This document shows positions 6,700-14,385 of a stretch of 40,079 bases of DNA, piece by piece. Both the position numbers and the translations under genes were made by a program. Every line of letters starts with the position of its first letter. The first letter of the stretch is position 1. The stretch spans positions 1-40,079 of the forward strand of contig NZ_VUNA01000018.1 of assembly GCF_009695905.1 (NCBI RefSeq), written 5' to 3'. Under the pieces are notes generated by a model. It saw only the letters and a program-made list of their open reading frames with translations, was not told the DNA's origin and ran no database searches. The stretch is from Mogibacterium kristiansenii (GTDB lineage Bacteria > Bacillota > Clostridia > Peptostreptococcales > Anaerovoracaceae).

Positions 6700-8091
6700 C
6701 TATAAATTCAGGAAATATTTTGCCATGATGAAATACGTGCCCAACGATACCATATCCGTCAGGGATGCCATCATCGGTCCGGACATCAATGCCGGGTCGA
6801 TGCCGATTTTTTTTGCCCCCATCGGAAGCAGCCCGCCGAAGCACTTGGCAATGATGACGATCAGCAGCATGGAGACGCACACCGTCAGAGCCACCAGCGT
6901 GCCGTTATGGTCCAGCAAAATAATTCGCACGAAGTTCACCGCACTGACGCAGATGCCGATCACGATGCTCACTCGGAACTCTTTCCAGAATACCTTTAGG
7001 GCGTCTCCCATTTCGATTTCGCCGGTGGACATTCCCCGCACCACCAGGGTAGTGGTCTGGGTTCCGGAGTTTCCGCCGGTGCCCATCAGCATCGGCATGT
7101 ATACCACCAGCGCCACCACAGAGGACAGGGCATCCTCGAACCGGGCAATCAGCCCGCCGGTGATGAAGTAGGAACACATCAACAGGAGCAGCCACGGCAA
7201 CTCCGCCTTGACGTGGTCCATGACCGGCATGTCCAGATATTCCTTGTCGGTGGAATCGATGACACCGCCCATACGCTCGATATCCTCCGTCATCTCCTCT
7301 TCGATGACGTCCAGAATATCGTCGACGGTGATAATGCCCACCAGGCGGCCCTCGTTATCCACCACCGGCAGCGCCAGAAAACCGTACCGCTTGAACAGGT
7401 CCGATACCTCTTCCTGGTCATCGTCCACGTGAGCCAGAATAATGTCTTCATGCATGAGTTCCGACACCTTCTCGTGATCCGGTGCGATTACCAGCGACCG
7501 AAGAGACACGATGCCGATCAGCTTTCTCCCCCCGGAAAGCACGTAGGCCGTGTAAATCGTCTCCGAATCCATGCCCACTTCCTTGATGTGAGCCAGCGCC
7601 TCCTTGGTCGTCATATCCTTCCGCAGCTCGATGTAGTCCGGCGTCATCAGGGAGCCGGCGCTGTTCTCCTTGTACCGCAGGAAGGTGTTGATCTGCCGCC
7701 GCTCATTCTTCGGCGTTTTCTCCAGGATTTTGTCCACCAGGTTCGCCGGAAGCTCCTCCAGCACGTCGATCATATCGTCGAAATCCAGCTCGTCCAGAAT
7801 GTACTGAATTTCCGGATCCGTGATGATATTAATGATTTCCACCTGATTGTCCACATCCATGTTCGGGAACACCTCAACGGACACGTCTTTCGGCAAAGTC
7901 CGAAACAGCACCACCGCTTTCTGCATGTCGTATTCCCGCATGACGTCTTCCAGCATCTCCGCGATATCCACCGCATTGAACTTCAGCAGTTCATCCCGAC
8001 ACTGGAAATACTTTTTCTCCTCCAGGAGGCTGAAAATCTTCTCTTCCGAATATTCAAAAGTTTCGTCCATATCCTGAATCGAATTATCCAT
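6700..8091 (-). CDS. mgtE: Magnesium transporter MgtE
   Basis: Mg2+ channel/transporter of the cytoplasmic membrane, gated by intracellular Mg2+ through its cytosolic domains. The 463-residue product has the N domain of helical repeats (about 20-125), a CBS pair (about 130-255, including ENSAGSLMTPDYIEL and FLALPVVDNEGRLVG) and a C-terminal five-helix membrane domain. The selectivity-related motifs GTGGNSGTQTTTLVVRG and DPALMSGP are present, with Asp432 at the position known as the pore aspartate in the Thermus protein. The start at 8091 (MDNSIQ) follows GGGGGAGGAAC. No M-box riboswitch is seen in the 54-bp gap after ligA, which holds a direct repeat of AAAAACAATTT and a weak promoter-like stretch. 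Confidence 0.96.
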   Translation of the reverse strand: MDNSIQDMDETFEYSEEKIFSLLEEKKYFQCRDELLKFNAVDIAEMLEDVMREYDMQKAVVLFRTLPKDVSVEVFPNMDVDNQVEIINIITDPEIQYILDELDFDDMIDVLEELPANLVDKILEKTPKNERRQINTFLRYKENSAGSLMTPDYIELRKDMTTKEALAHIKEVGMDSETIYTAYVLSGGRKLIGIVSLRSLVIAPDHEKVSELMHEDIILAHVDDDQEEVSDLFKRYGFLALPVVDNEGRLVGIITVDDILDVIEEEMTEDIERMGGVIDSTDKEYLDMPVMDHVKAELPWLLLLMCSYFITGGLIARFEDALSSVVALVVYMPMLMGTGGNSGTQTTTLVVRGMSTGEIEMGDALKVFWKEFRVSIVIGICVSAVNFVRIILLDHNGTLVALTVCVSMLLIVIIAKCFGGLLPMGAKKIGIDPALMSGPMMASLTDMVSLGTYFIMAKYFLNL

Positions 8092-8145
8092 AGTTCCTCC
8101 CCCTTTCCGTATAGTATGTAAAAACAATTTATAAAAACAATTTCG

Positions 8146-10110
8146 TTACGCTTCGCTTTGTCCGATCATCCCCAAGATGTCCTCCTCCGTGATAATCGAC
8201 ACGCCCAGCTCCCGAGCTGCCCGATTCTTGGAGGAACCGGATTCCGGATTGTTGGTAATCAGGTAATCCGTGCTGCCGCTGACGCTTCCGGCCACCTTTC
8301 CGCCCTCTGCCTCAATGGCCGCCTTCAGTTCCTTTCGGTTGCCGAAGTGATTGAGGGAACCGGTAATGACGAACACCTTTCCCACCAATCCGCTACCTTG
8401 CTCCTCGTAGGATTCGTCCAGATGCAGCTTAGCAATCAGTCGATTCACCATTTTCTCATTCTTCGGTTCTCGGAAGAAGCCGGCAAAATCCTTTGACATC
8501 ACGCTTCCCACGCCGTCGATATCCAGCAGTTCCTCTTCCGTCAACGCCTGAATGGTCTGCCACCGATTTCGACAGGCACGGGCAATCTGATTCGCCATGG
8601 TGACGCCTACCCCCGGAATTCCCAGGGCCGTCAGCACCCGAGCCGGCGTGGTATTTCTCGCAGCTTCGATGGAGTCCAACAGATTCCTGCAGGATTTCTC
8701 CCCAAAACCGTCCATTTCTATAATTTCTTCCCGGTACGTTTCCAGTTCAAAGATGTCCGGGAAGGATCGAATGCATCCCATGCCGATCAGCTTCAGTAAA
8801 GTCTGCTCGGAAAGCCCCTCGATATTCATGGCATCCCGGGAGACGAAGAGAGAAAATCTTTTTACCTGCTTCGCCAAGCAGTCCGGATTGGTGCAGGTCA
8901 GCACTTTGGTGCCGCCGTCCGACTGCACCCGCGCCTCTCCACCGCACACCGGACAGGTCTCCGGGATGTGGAAGCTGCCGCTCTTGGTGAGGTTCCCGCT
9001 GATCTGCGGAATGATCATATTGGCTTTGTACACCGTAATTCGGTCTCCGATGCCCAGCTTCAAATCTTCCATTATATTGATATTGTGCACCGATGCCCGG
9101 CGAACCGTGGTTCCCTCCAGCTCCACCGGATCAAAAATTGCCACCGGATTCAGCAGTCCCGTGCGGGACGGGCTCCACTCGATTTCCCGAAGCACCGTTT
9201 CCGCCTGCTGATCCCGCCATTTAAAGGCCATGGCATCCTTCGGGAACTTCGCTGTGGTTCCCAAGGAAGCGGAATATGCCAAATCCTCCAGGGTCAGAAC
9301 CAGTCCGTCCGACGGAATCTCAAAGGTGGGAATCCGCGTTTCAAATTCATCGATGGCCGCCAAAAGATTCTCTCGGTCCACCTTCCGGTATTCCACCACG
9401 TCGAACCCCTGCTCCGCCATCCATTTCATCTGGACTTCCCGGCTGTTCTCGAAGTCCACCTCCGGCGCCTCACTCAAGGTAAAGGCGTAGAAGTTCACGT
9501 TTCGCTCCGCCGTAATCCGGCTGTCCAGCTGGCGTACACTGCCGCTGCACAGGTTCCGCGGGTTTTTGTATTTCGCATCCGCATCGTCGATGGCCGCGTT
9601 GATTTTCTCAAAATCCTCGTAGCGAATCACCGCTTCTCCTCGTACCACCGTATGTCCCCGATGGGGAATGGTGCGGGGCACGTTCCGGAATACCCGGGCG
9701 TTAGGGGTAATCACCTCGCCCACATCGCCGTTTCCGCGGGTCACCGCCTTGGCCAGCTTTCCTTCTTCATAGGTCAGCACCACCGTCAGACCATCCAGCT
9801 TCCAGGACAGCAGCGCCTCCCGGTCGCCCAGCCAGGAACGCAGCGCCTCCCGATCCTTGGTTTTATCCAAACTCAGCATCCGCCGAGCGTGACGCTCCTT
9901 CGGCAGTTCCGACTGCACCGTATAACCCACGTTCTGAGACGGACTGTCCTCGGGAATGTATCCGCTTTCTGCCTCCAGCCGCAGCAATTCATCGTACAGC
10001 TCATCGTATTCGTAATTGGTCATGATCTCGCTGGCGTCGTCGTAATAGGCCCGGGAGGCCTCGTTCAGCTGCGCCGTCAGCTCGTCGATTCTCTTTCTGA
10101 TATCTTCCAT
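8146..10110 (-). CDS. ligA: NAD-dependent DNA ligase
   Basis: Seals nicks in replication and repair using NAD+. The 654-residue protein shows, in order, the Ia domain, the adenylation domain with active-site Lys104 in SWKLDGL, the OB fold, a four-cysteine zinc finger (Cys386, 389, 406, 411), helix-hairpin-helix repeats (ALGIPGVGVTMANQIA, LLDIDGVG) and a C-terminal BRCT domain (about 575-654). All expected domains are intact and the length is typical. Its ATG overlaps the TAA stop of pcrA (TAATG), so the two are translationally coupled; pcrA-ligA is a common Firmicute pair. Confidence 0.98.
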   Translation of the reverse strand: MEDIRKRIDELTAQLNEASRAYYDDASEIMTNYEYDELYDELLRLEAESGYIPEDSPSQNVGYTVQSELPKERHARRMLSLDKTKDREALRSWLGDREALLSWKLDGLTVVLTYEEGKLAKAVTRGNGDVGEVITPNARVFRNVPRTIPHRGHTVVRGEAVIRYEDFEKINAAIDDADAKYKNPRNLCSGSVRQLDSRITAERNVNFYAFTLSEAPEVDFENSREVQMKWMAEQGFDVVEYRKVDRENLLAAIDEFETRIPTFEIPSDGLVLTLEDLAYSASLGTTAKFPKDAMAFKWRDQQAETVLREIEWSPSRTGLLNPVAIFDPVELEGTTVRRASVHNINIMEDLKLGIGDRITVYKANMIIPQISGNLTKSGSFHIPETCPVCGGEARVQSDGGTKVLTCTNPDCLAKQVKRFSLFVSRDAMNIEGLSEQTLLKLIGMGCIRSFPDIFELETYREEIIEMDGFGEKSCRNLLDSIEAARNTTPARVLTALGIPGVGVTMANQIARACRNRWQTIQALTEEELLDIDGVGSVMSKDFAGFFREPKNEKMVNRLIAKLHLDESYEEQGSGLVGKVFVITGSLNHFGNRKELKAAIEAEGGKVAGSVSGSTDYLITNNPESGSSKNRAARELGVSIITEEDILGMIGQSEA

Positions 10111-12434
10111 TAATCTACCTTCTCAATATTTACAAAACCCTTGCCGATTTTCTTAATTCCCACGGAATCAAAGGCAATGGTAAGGATTTTTCCCGAATCC
10201 TCAATCAGCATTCCTTCTCCGAATTTCGGGTGGCGCACTTTATCGCCGGCCTCCAGGCCCTCGTTGGAGAACTTCTTCCGAGTCTGCTTCTTCGCATATC
10301 CCAGACTGTCAAAAGGCTTCCCGCCATCCGGTCCGGAATATCCATCCTCCGTGCCGTGGCTTCTTCCCTTGTAAAAATAATCTCCGAAAAGCCCACCGTC
10401 TCCGGCAATGCCTCCCTGTTTCGCCTGGCGTTCCTTCACGGTCTCACCGTCGATGTACTGCTTGTCCATCTCGTCCAGGAACATGGATTCGGACGTGTAA
10501 TCCGTCCGGCCGTACAACATCCGGGTCTCCGCCCCGGTGAGATACAGTTTCTTCTTCGCTCGGGTGATTCCCACGTAGCAAAGGCGCCGTTCCTCTTCCA
10601 GCCGCCCCTCTTCATCAAAGGAAGCGGTTCCCGGGAAAATCCCGTTCTCCATTCCCGGAATGAATACAATCGGAAATTCCAATCCCTTGGCGCTGTGCAA
10701 TGTCATGAGCACCACCGCATCTTCCGACTCATCCCGATTGTCAATATCCGACATCAGCGTAATCCGTTCCAGGAAGGCCGCCAGTGGTGTCGGCTCATCC
10801 ACCGGAAATCCGGCTTTGGCCAGGGCTTCCCGTTCTTCTCTCAGCTCCTCCTGATGGGCTGCCTCGTCTCCGTTCTCCAGGCTCTTCTCGAACTCCGCCA
10901 CCACGGATTTAAATTCCATGATATTCTCGATGCGTCCGTCCGCCTCCACCGTATCTGCGGCCTCTAAGGCGCCCAGATAACCGGAACGGTTTAGAATATT
11001 GTCGTACAGATCCACCAGAGTCAGATTGTCCAGTTCCCCTCGAAGATCCTGAATCATCTGCACGAATTCCTGCAGGGCCTTTCCCGCCTTCTTTGGGAGA
11101 GATGCCATCACCTGCGCCTCGCAAAGAGCCCGGTAAATGCTGATTCGGTATCCGGAGGCATAGGCCTGAATGCCGGACAGGGTCTTTGCTCCAACGCCCC
11201 GCTTTGGCTCGTTGATAACCCGCAGCATGGCCACATCGTCATCCGGATTTTCCACCAGGTGCATGTAGGCCATCACGTCCTTGATTTCCTTACGGTCATA
11301 GAACCGCAGTCCCGCCAGCACCCGGTACGGAATTCCCCGGAAGGAGAATTTCTCTTCAAATGCTCGGGACTGGGCGTTTTTCCGATACAGCACCGCCATA
11401 TCGCTGTAGGGATATCCCGCCTCGTGCAGGCGATCGATTTCACTGCCGATATACCAGGCCTCCTGCTTCTCGTCGGGCAGTCGACGGTAGGTGATCTTCG
11501 CTCCGTCCTTTTTCTCCGTCCACAGAGCCTTCTCCTTCCGGCCCTTATTGTTGCAAATGACGGAGTTGGCCAGGTTCAGAATATTTCCGTCGGAGCGGTA
11601 ATTCTGCTCCAGTTTGATGGTAGTCACCTCCGGAAAATCCTTCTCGAAATCCAGAATATTCCGAATGTCCGCCCCTCGCCACTGGTAAATGCACTGATCG
11701 TCGTCCCCCACCACACAGAGGTTCCGGTTGGTCTTGGACAGCAGGTGAATCAGTTTGTACTGCAAGTAGTTGGTGTCCTGATACTCATCCACCATGATGT
11801 ATTGAAACCGATTTCGGTAATATGCCAGAATCTCCGGATCCGCTTCCAGGAGGCGCACCCCGTTGAGAATCAGGTCATCGAAGTCCATGGCGTTATTCCG
11901 CATCATTTCCTTCTCGTATTCCCGATACACTTGATACACGGTGTTCGCTCGGAAGTCTCCGGAATTCTCCGCAATATATTTTTCCGAATTCTGCTCCCGC
12001 TCCTTGGCATTGCTGATGACGCTGATTACATAGCTGACGGGATAGGTCTTTTCGTTGATTTCCAGGGCCTTCATAATCCGCTTCACCAGGGATTTTCGGT
12101 CCGTCTCATCGTACACCGTGAAACCGGTCTTATATCCCAGCACCTCGCACTGATATCGAAGCATCCGAAGACACATGGCATGGAAGGTCATGATCCACAT
12201 TCCCCGGGTCCGTGGAACCAGGCTTTCCACCCGATCCCGCATCTCTCCGGCCGCCTTGTTGGTAAAGGTCACCGCCATAATTTGGGCCGGGTTCACGCCC
12301 TGCTCAATCATGTACGCAATTCGATGGGTCATGGTGGTGGTCTTCCCGCTTCCCGCTCCGGCCAAAATCAAAAGTGGCCCGTCAATATGCTTCACTGCTT
12401 TCTGTTGTTCGCTGTTCAGATTTGATAAATCCAT
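10110..12434 (-). CDS. pcrA: ATP-dependent DNA helicase PcrA/UvrD type
   Basis: Superfamily 1A 3'-5' helicase used in nucleotide excision repair and in clearing replication blocks. 774 residues. Walker A GAGSGKTT (about 26-33), Walker B with MVDEYQDTN, motif III GDDDQCIYQWRGAD, motif IV EQNYRSDGNIL, motif V TLHSAKGLEFP and motif VI VGITRAKKKLYL are all present. The C-terminal segment KVRHPKFGEGMLIE is the Tudor-like tail typical of PcrA. The ATG at 12434 follows AAGGAAGAG. It heads the leftward run to ligA and mgtE. Confidence 0.97.
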   Translation of the reverse strand: MDLSNLNSEQQKAVKHIDGPLLILAGAGSGKTTTMTHRIAYMIEQGVNPAQIMAVTFTNKAAGEMRDRVESLVPRTRGMWIMTFHAMCLRMLRYQCEVLGYKTGFTVYDETDRKSLVKRIMKALEINEKTYPVSYVISVISNAKEREQNSEKYIAENSGDFRANTVYQVYREYEKEMMRNNAMDFDDLILNGVRLLEADPEILAYYRNRFQYIMVDEYQDTNYLQYKLIHLLSKTNRNLCVVGDDDQCIYQWRGADIRNILDFEKDFPEVTTIKLEQNYRSDGNILNLANSVICNNKGRKEKALWTEKKDGAKITYRRLPDEKQEAWYIGSEIDRLHEAGYPYSDMAVLYRKNAQSRAFEEKFSFRGIPYRVLAGLRFYDRKEIKDVMAYMHLVENPDDDVAMLRVINEPKRGVGAKTLSGIQAYASGYRISIYRALCEAQVMASLPKKAGKALQEFVQMIQDLRGELDNLTLVDLYDNILNRSGYLGALEAADTVEADGRIENIMEFKSVVAEFEKSLENGDEAAHQEELREEREALAKAGFPVDEPTPLAAFLERITLMSDIDNRDESEDAVVLMTLHSAKGLEFPIVFIPGMENGIFPGTASFDEEGRLEEERRLCYVGITRAKKKLYLTGAETRMLYGRTDYTSESMFLDEMDKQYIDGETVKERQAKQGGIAGDGGLFGDYFYKGRSHGTEDGYSGPDGGKPFDSLGYAKKQTRKKFSNEGLEAGDKVRHPKFGEGMLIEDSGKILTIAFDSVGIKKIGKGFVNIEKVD

Positions 12435-12579
12435 TAATCTCTTCCTTAAATATATGTATAAATTGCGTCCGCAGGAATGCGGGCGTAAAAATATCTGACC
12501 GTCTGTAAAAGAATCTATCCGAGTCTCGCCGTTTTCAATGTTTTCGACGGTACGGATTTGTTTTTTCTATCGACATTTT

Positions 12580-12588
12580 ATTTTAGCA
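12580..12588 (-). promoter_or_regulatory. Candidate extended -10 promoter of pcrA
   Basis: On the minus strand TGCTAAAAT gives an extended -10 (TAAAAT at 12580-12585); the -35 (TTTTGT at 17 bp) is weak. The predicted leader of ~140 nt contains an 8-bp inverted repeat (12466-12485) with a GGAA-type loop just upstream of the ribosome binding site. This and the gdhA control region fill the 364-bp divergent gap; no further gene is seen in it. Confidence 0.4.
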
Positions 12589-12662
12589 TAATAGCGATAA
12601 AAACAAAAGATTTTAACGGCGGTGCAAGGGGTTCTTTCACGTTGTAAGAATTGGAATCACTT

Positions 12663-12690
12663 TCTAGATTGTGTTTTGTCTCTAGATTGT
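12663..12690 (+). repeat. Direct repeat upstream of the gdhA promoter
   Basis: TCTAGATTGT occurs at 12663-12672 and again at 12681-12690, 18 bp apart, ending 18 bp before the -35 box of gdhA. The position and spacing near two helical turns suit a pair of activator sites on the same DNA face (inference). Confidence 0.4.
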
Positions 12691-12708
12691 ATACTTTTTT
12701 CACGTGCA

Positions 12709-12737
12709 TTGACACTGCATATCGAGAGTGCTAAAAT
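12709..12737 (+). promoter_or_regulatory. Promoter of gdhA
   Basis: Perfect -35 TTGACA (12709-12714), 17-bp spacer, -10 TAAAAT (12732-12737). The predicted start is close to 12744, so the transcript would begin with the stem-loop at 12743-12767. Confidence 0.88.
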
Positions 12738-12742
12738 CAAAG

Positions 12743-12767
12743 TGCGATTGGGAAAGAGTCAATCGCA
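12743..12767 (+). promoter_or_regulatory. 5'-terminal stem-loop of the gdhA transcript
   Basis: TGCGATTG (12743-12750) pairs with CAATCGCA (12760-12767) around a 9-nt loop. It starts at the predicted 5' end, where stems are known to protect mRNAs from 5'-end-dependent decay. That role here is inference. Confidence 0.5.
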
Positions 12768-12798
12768 AGTATATTTAGTTTTTTATAAGGAGAAGAAA

Positions 12799-14145
12799 AT
12801 GGCTAATATTTCACAGAAGTACATTGACATTGCTAAGAAAAATTATCCACATGAACCAGAATTTCTTCAGACTGTTGAAGAAGTACTGACTTCTATCGAG
12901 CCTGTTCTGGAAGCACATCCGGAATATGAGAAGGCCGGTCTGGTTGAAAGACTGATCGAGCCTGAAAGAAGCATTACCTTCAGAGTTCCTTGGGTTGACG
13001 ACAACGGCGAAGTTCACGTTAACAGAGGATACAGATTCGAGTTCAACAGTGCACTGGGACCGTACAAGGGTGGTCTGAGATTCCAGGCTAACGTATATCC
13101 TGGCATCCTGAAGTTCCTGGGATTCGAGCAGATCTTCAAGAACTCCCTGACCGGTCTTCCTATCGGCGGCGGCAAGGGTGGTTCCGACTTCGATCCGGCT
13201 GGCAAGTCTGATGCTGAAGTTATGAGATTCTGCCAGAGCTTCGTTACCGAGCTGTACAGACACATTGGTCCGAACGTAGACGTTCCGGCTGGTGACATGG
13301 GTGTAGGCGGCAGAGAGATCGGCTACATGATGGGTCAGTACAAGAGAATTACCAGACAGTACGACGGAACTTGGACCGGTAAGGGAACAACCAACGGCGG
13401 TCTGAACGGAAGAACAGAAGCTACCGGTTTCGGTATTGTATTCTTCGCAAGAGAAGTCCTGAAGCACTTCGGTGAGACTCTGGAAGGCAAGTCTGTAGTA
13501 GTTTCCGGATTCGGTAACGTATCTTGGGGAACTATTACCAAGCTGGTAGAGCTGGGTGCAAAGCCAATCACAATCTCCGGACCGGATGGATACATCCTGG
13601 ACGAGGAAGGTATCACCACACCAGAGAAGATCGAGATGCTGCTCTGGCTGAGAGCAAACAGCCCAATGGCTTGTGCTCCATACGCAGAGAAGTTCCCGAA
13701 CGCTAAGTTCATCCCTGGAAAGAGACCTTGGGAAGTTAAGGCTGATCTGTACATGCCATGCGCAATGCAGAACGACATCACTCTTGACTGGGCGAAGGAA
13801 ATGGTTAAGAACGGCGCTAGATACCTCATTGAAGGTGCTAACATGCCTACAACCAACGAAGCTATCGCTTATCTGCAGGAGAACGGCGTAGTTGTTGGTC
13901 CTTCCAAGGCTGCAAATGCCGGTGGTGTAGCATGCTCTTGCCTGGAAATGGCACAGAACGCTGAGCACCTCATCTGGGATAAGGAAAGAGTTTACAAGGA
14001 ACTGGAAGGCATCATGGTTCACATCTTCGAGATTACTGAAGCAGCTTGCGCTAAGTACAATCTGGGTGAGAACTTCGTAGCCGGTGCAAACATTGCCGGT
14101 TTCGAAAGAGTAGCAGATGCTATGATGATGCAGGGTATTGTATAA
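12799..14145 (+). CDS. gdhA: Glutamate dehydrogenase, hexameric type
   Basis: Interconverts glutamate with 2-oxoglutarate and ammonia; in amino-acid-fermenting Clostridia it feeds glutamate into catabolism. The 448-residue product has the substrate-binding lysines Lys90 (GPYKGGLRF) and Lys114, catalytic Lys126 in PIGGGKGGSD, and the Rossmann segment VVSGFGNVSWG. Coenzyme preference is not certain from sequence. The ATG at 12799 follows AAGGAGAAG; the frame is open 59 codons further upstream but that part holds the promoter. Arginine is encoded almost only by AGA, unlike most neighbours, indicating very high expression. It is monocistronic, with a consensus promoter, a 5' stem-loop and a strong terminator. 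Confidence 0.97.
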   Translation: MANISQKYIDIAKKNYPHEPEFLQTVEEVLTSIEPVLEAHPEYEKAGLVERLIEPERSITFRVPWVDDNGEVHVNRGYRFEFNSALGPYKGGLRFQANVYPGILKFLGFEQIFKNSLTGLPIGGGKGGSDFDPAGKSDAEVMRFCQSFVTELYRHIGPNVDVPAGDMGVGGREIGYMMGQYKRITRQYDGTWTGKGTTNGGLNGRTEATGFGIVFFAREVLKHFGETLEGKSVVVSGFGNVSWGTITKLVELGAKPITISGPDGYILDEEGITTPEKIEMLLWLRANSPMACAPYAEKFPNAKFIPGKRPWEVKADLYMPCAMQNDITLDWAKEMVKNGARYLIEGANMPTTNEAIAYLQENGVVVGPSKAANAGGVACSCLEMAQNAEHLIWDKERVYKELEGIMVHIFEITEAACAKYNLGENFVAGANIAGFERVADAMMMQGIV

Positions 14146-14187
14146 TCGAACCTTTTGATTATCGATTCACTTCATTGAAGACTCAAA

Positions 14188-14217
14188 AGAGAGCTGCAGT
14201 TGCAGCTCTCTTTTTTT
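14188..14217 (+). terminator. Terminator of gdhA
   Basis: An 11-bp perfect stem (14188-14198 with 14201-14211) with a 2-nt gap, followed by seven to eight T residues, 43 bp past the gdhA stop codon. Confidence 0.93.
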
Positions 14218-14294
14218 AGTTCTATACTTTTGGTTAGGCCTTGTATCTTCGTATCGGGGAGCAAAATCTTCACATTGCCGCCGGAGGCCGCAAC

Positions 14295-14385
14295 GAAAAA
14301 CCTGCATGCGGGAGGCAATCTTGGCTTGCGGATTGGGGCGTTGAGCCCAATCCGCAAGCGGTTGCCGATCGCATGCAGGTTTTTC
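14295..14385 (-). terminator. Long hairpin terminator after addA
   Basis: The outer arms (14295-14310 with 14370-14385) are 16-bp perfect complements ending in A5/T5. An inner pair (14324-14337 with 14346-14359) is 14 bp perfect, and GGCAA/TTGCC pairs lie between. The whole 91-bp structure begins at the base after the addA TAA stop. On the minus strand it ends in TTTTTC. It is much longer than a standard terminator. The 76 bp between it and the gdhA terminator show nothing recognisable. Confidence 0.75.

Noticed and set aside
12811-14022. A 403-codon frame opposite gdhA
   Set aside because: The gdhA strand has promoter, ribosome binding site, family motifs and terminator; the antisense frame has none.
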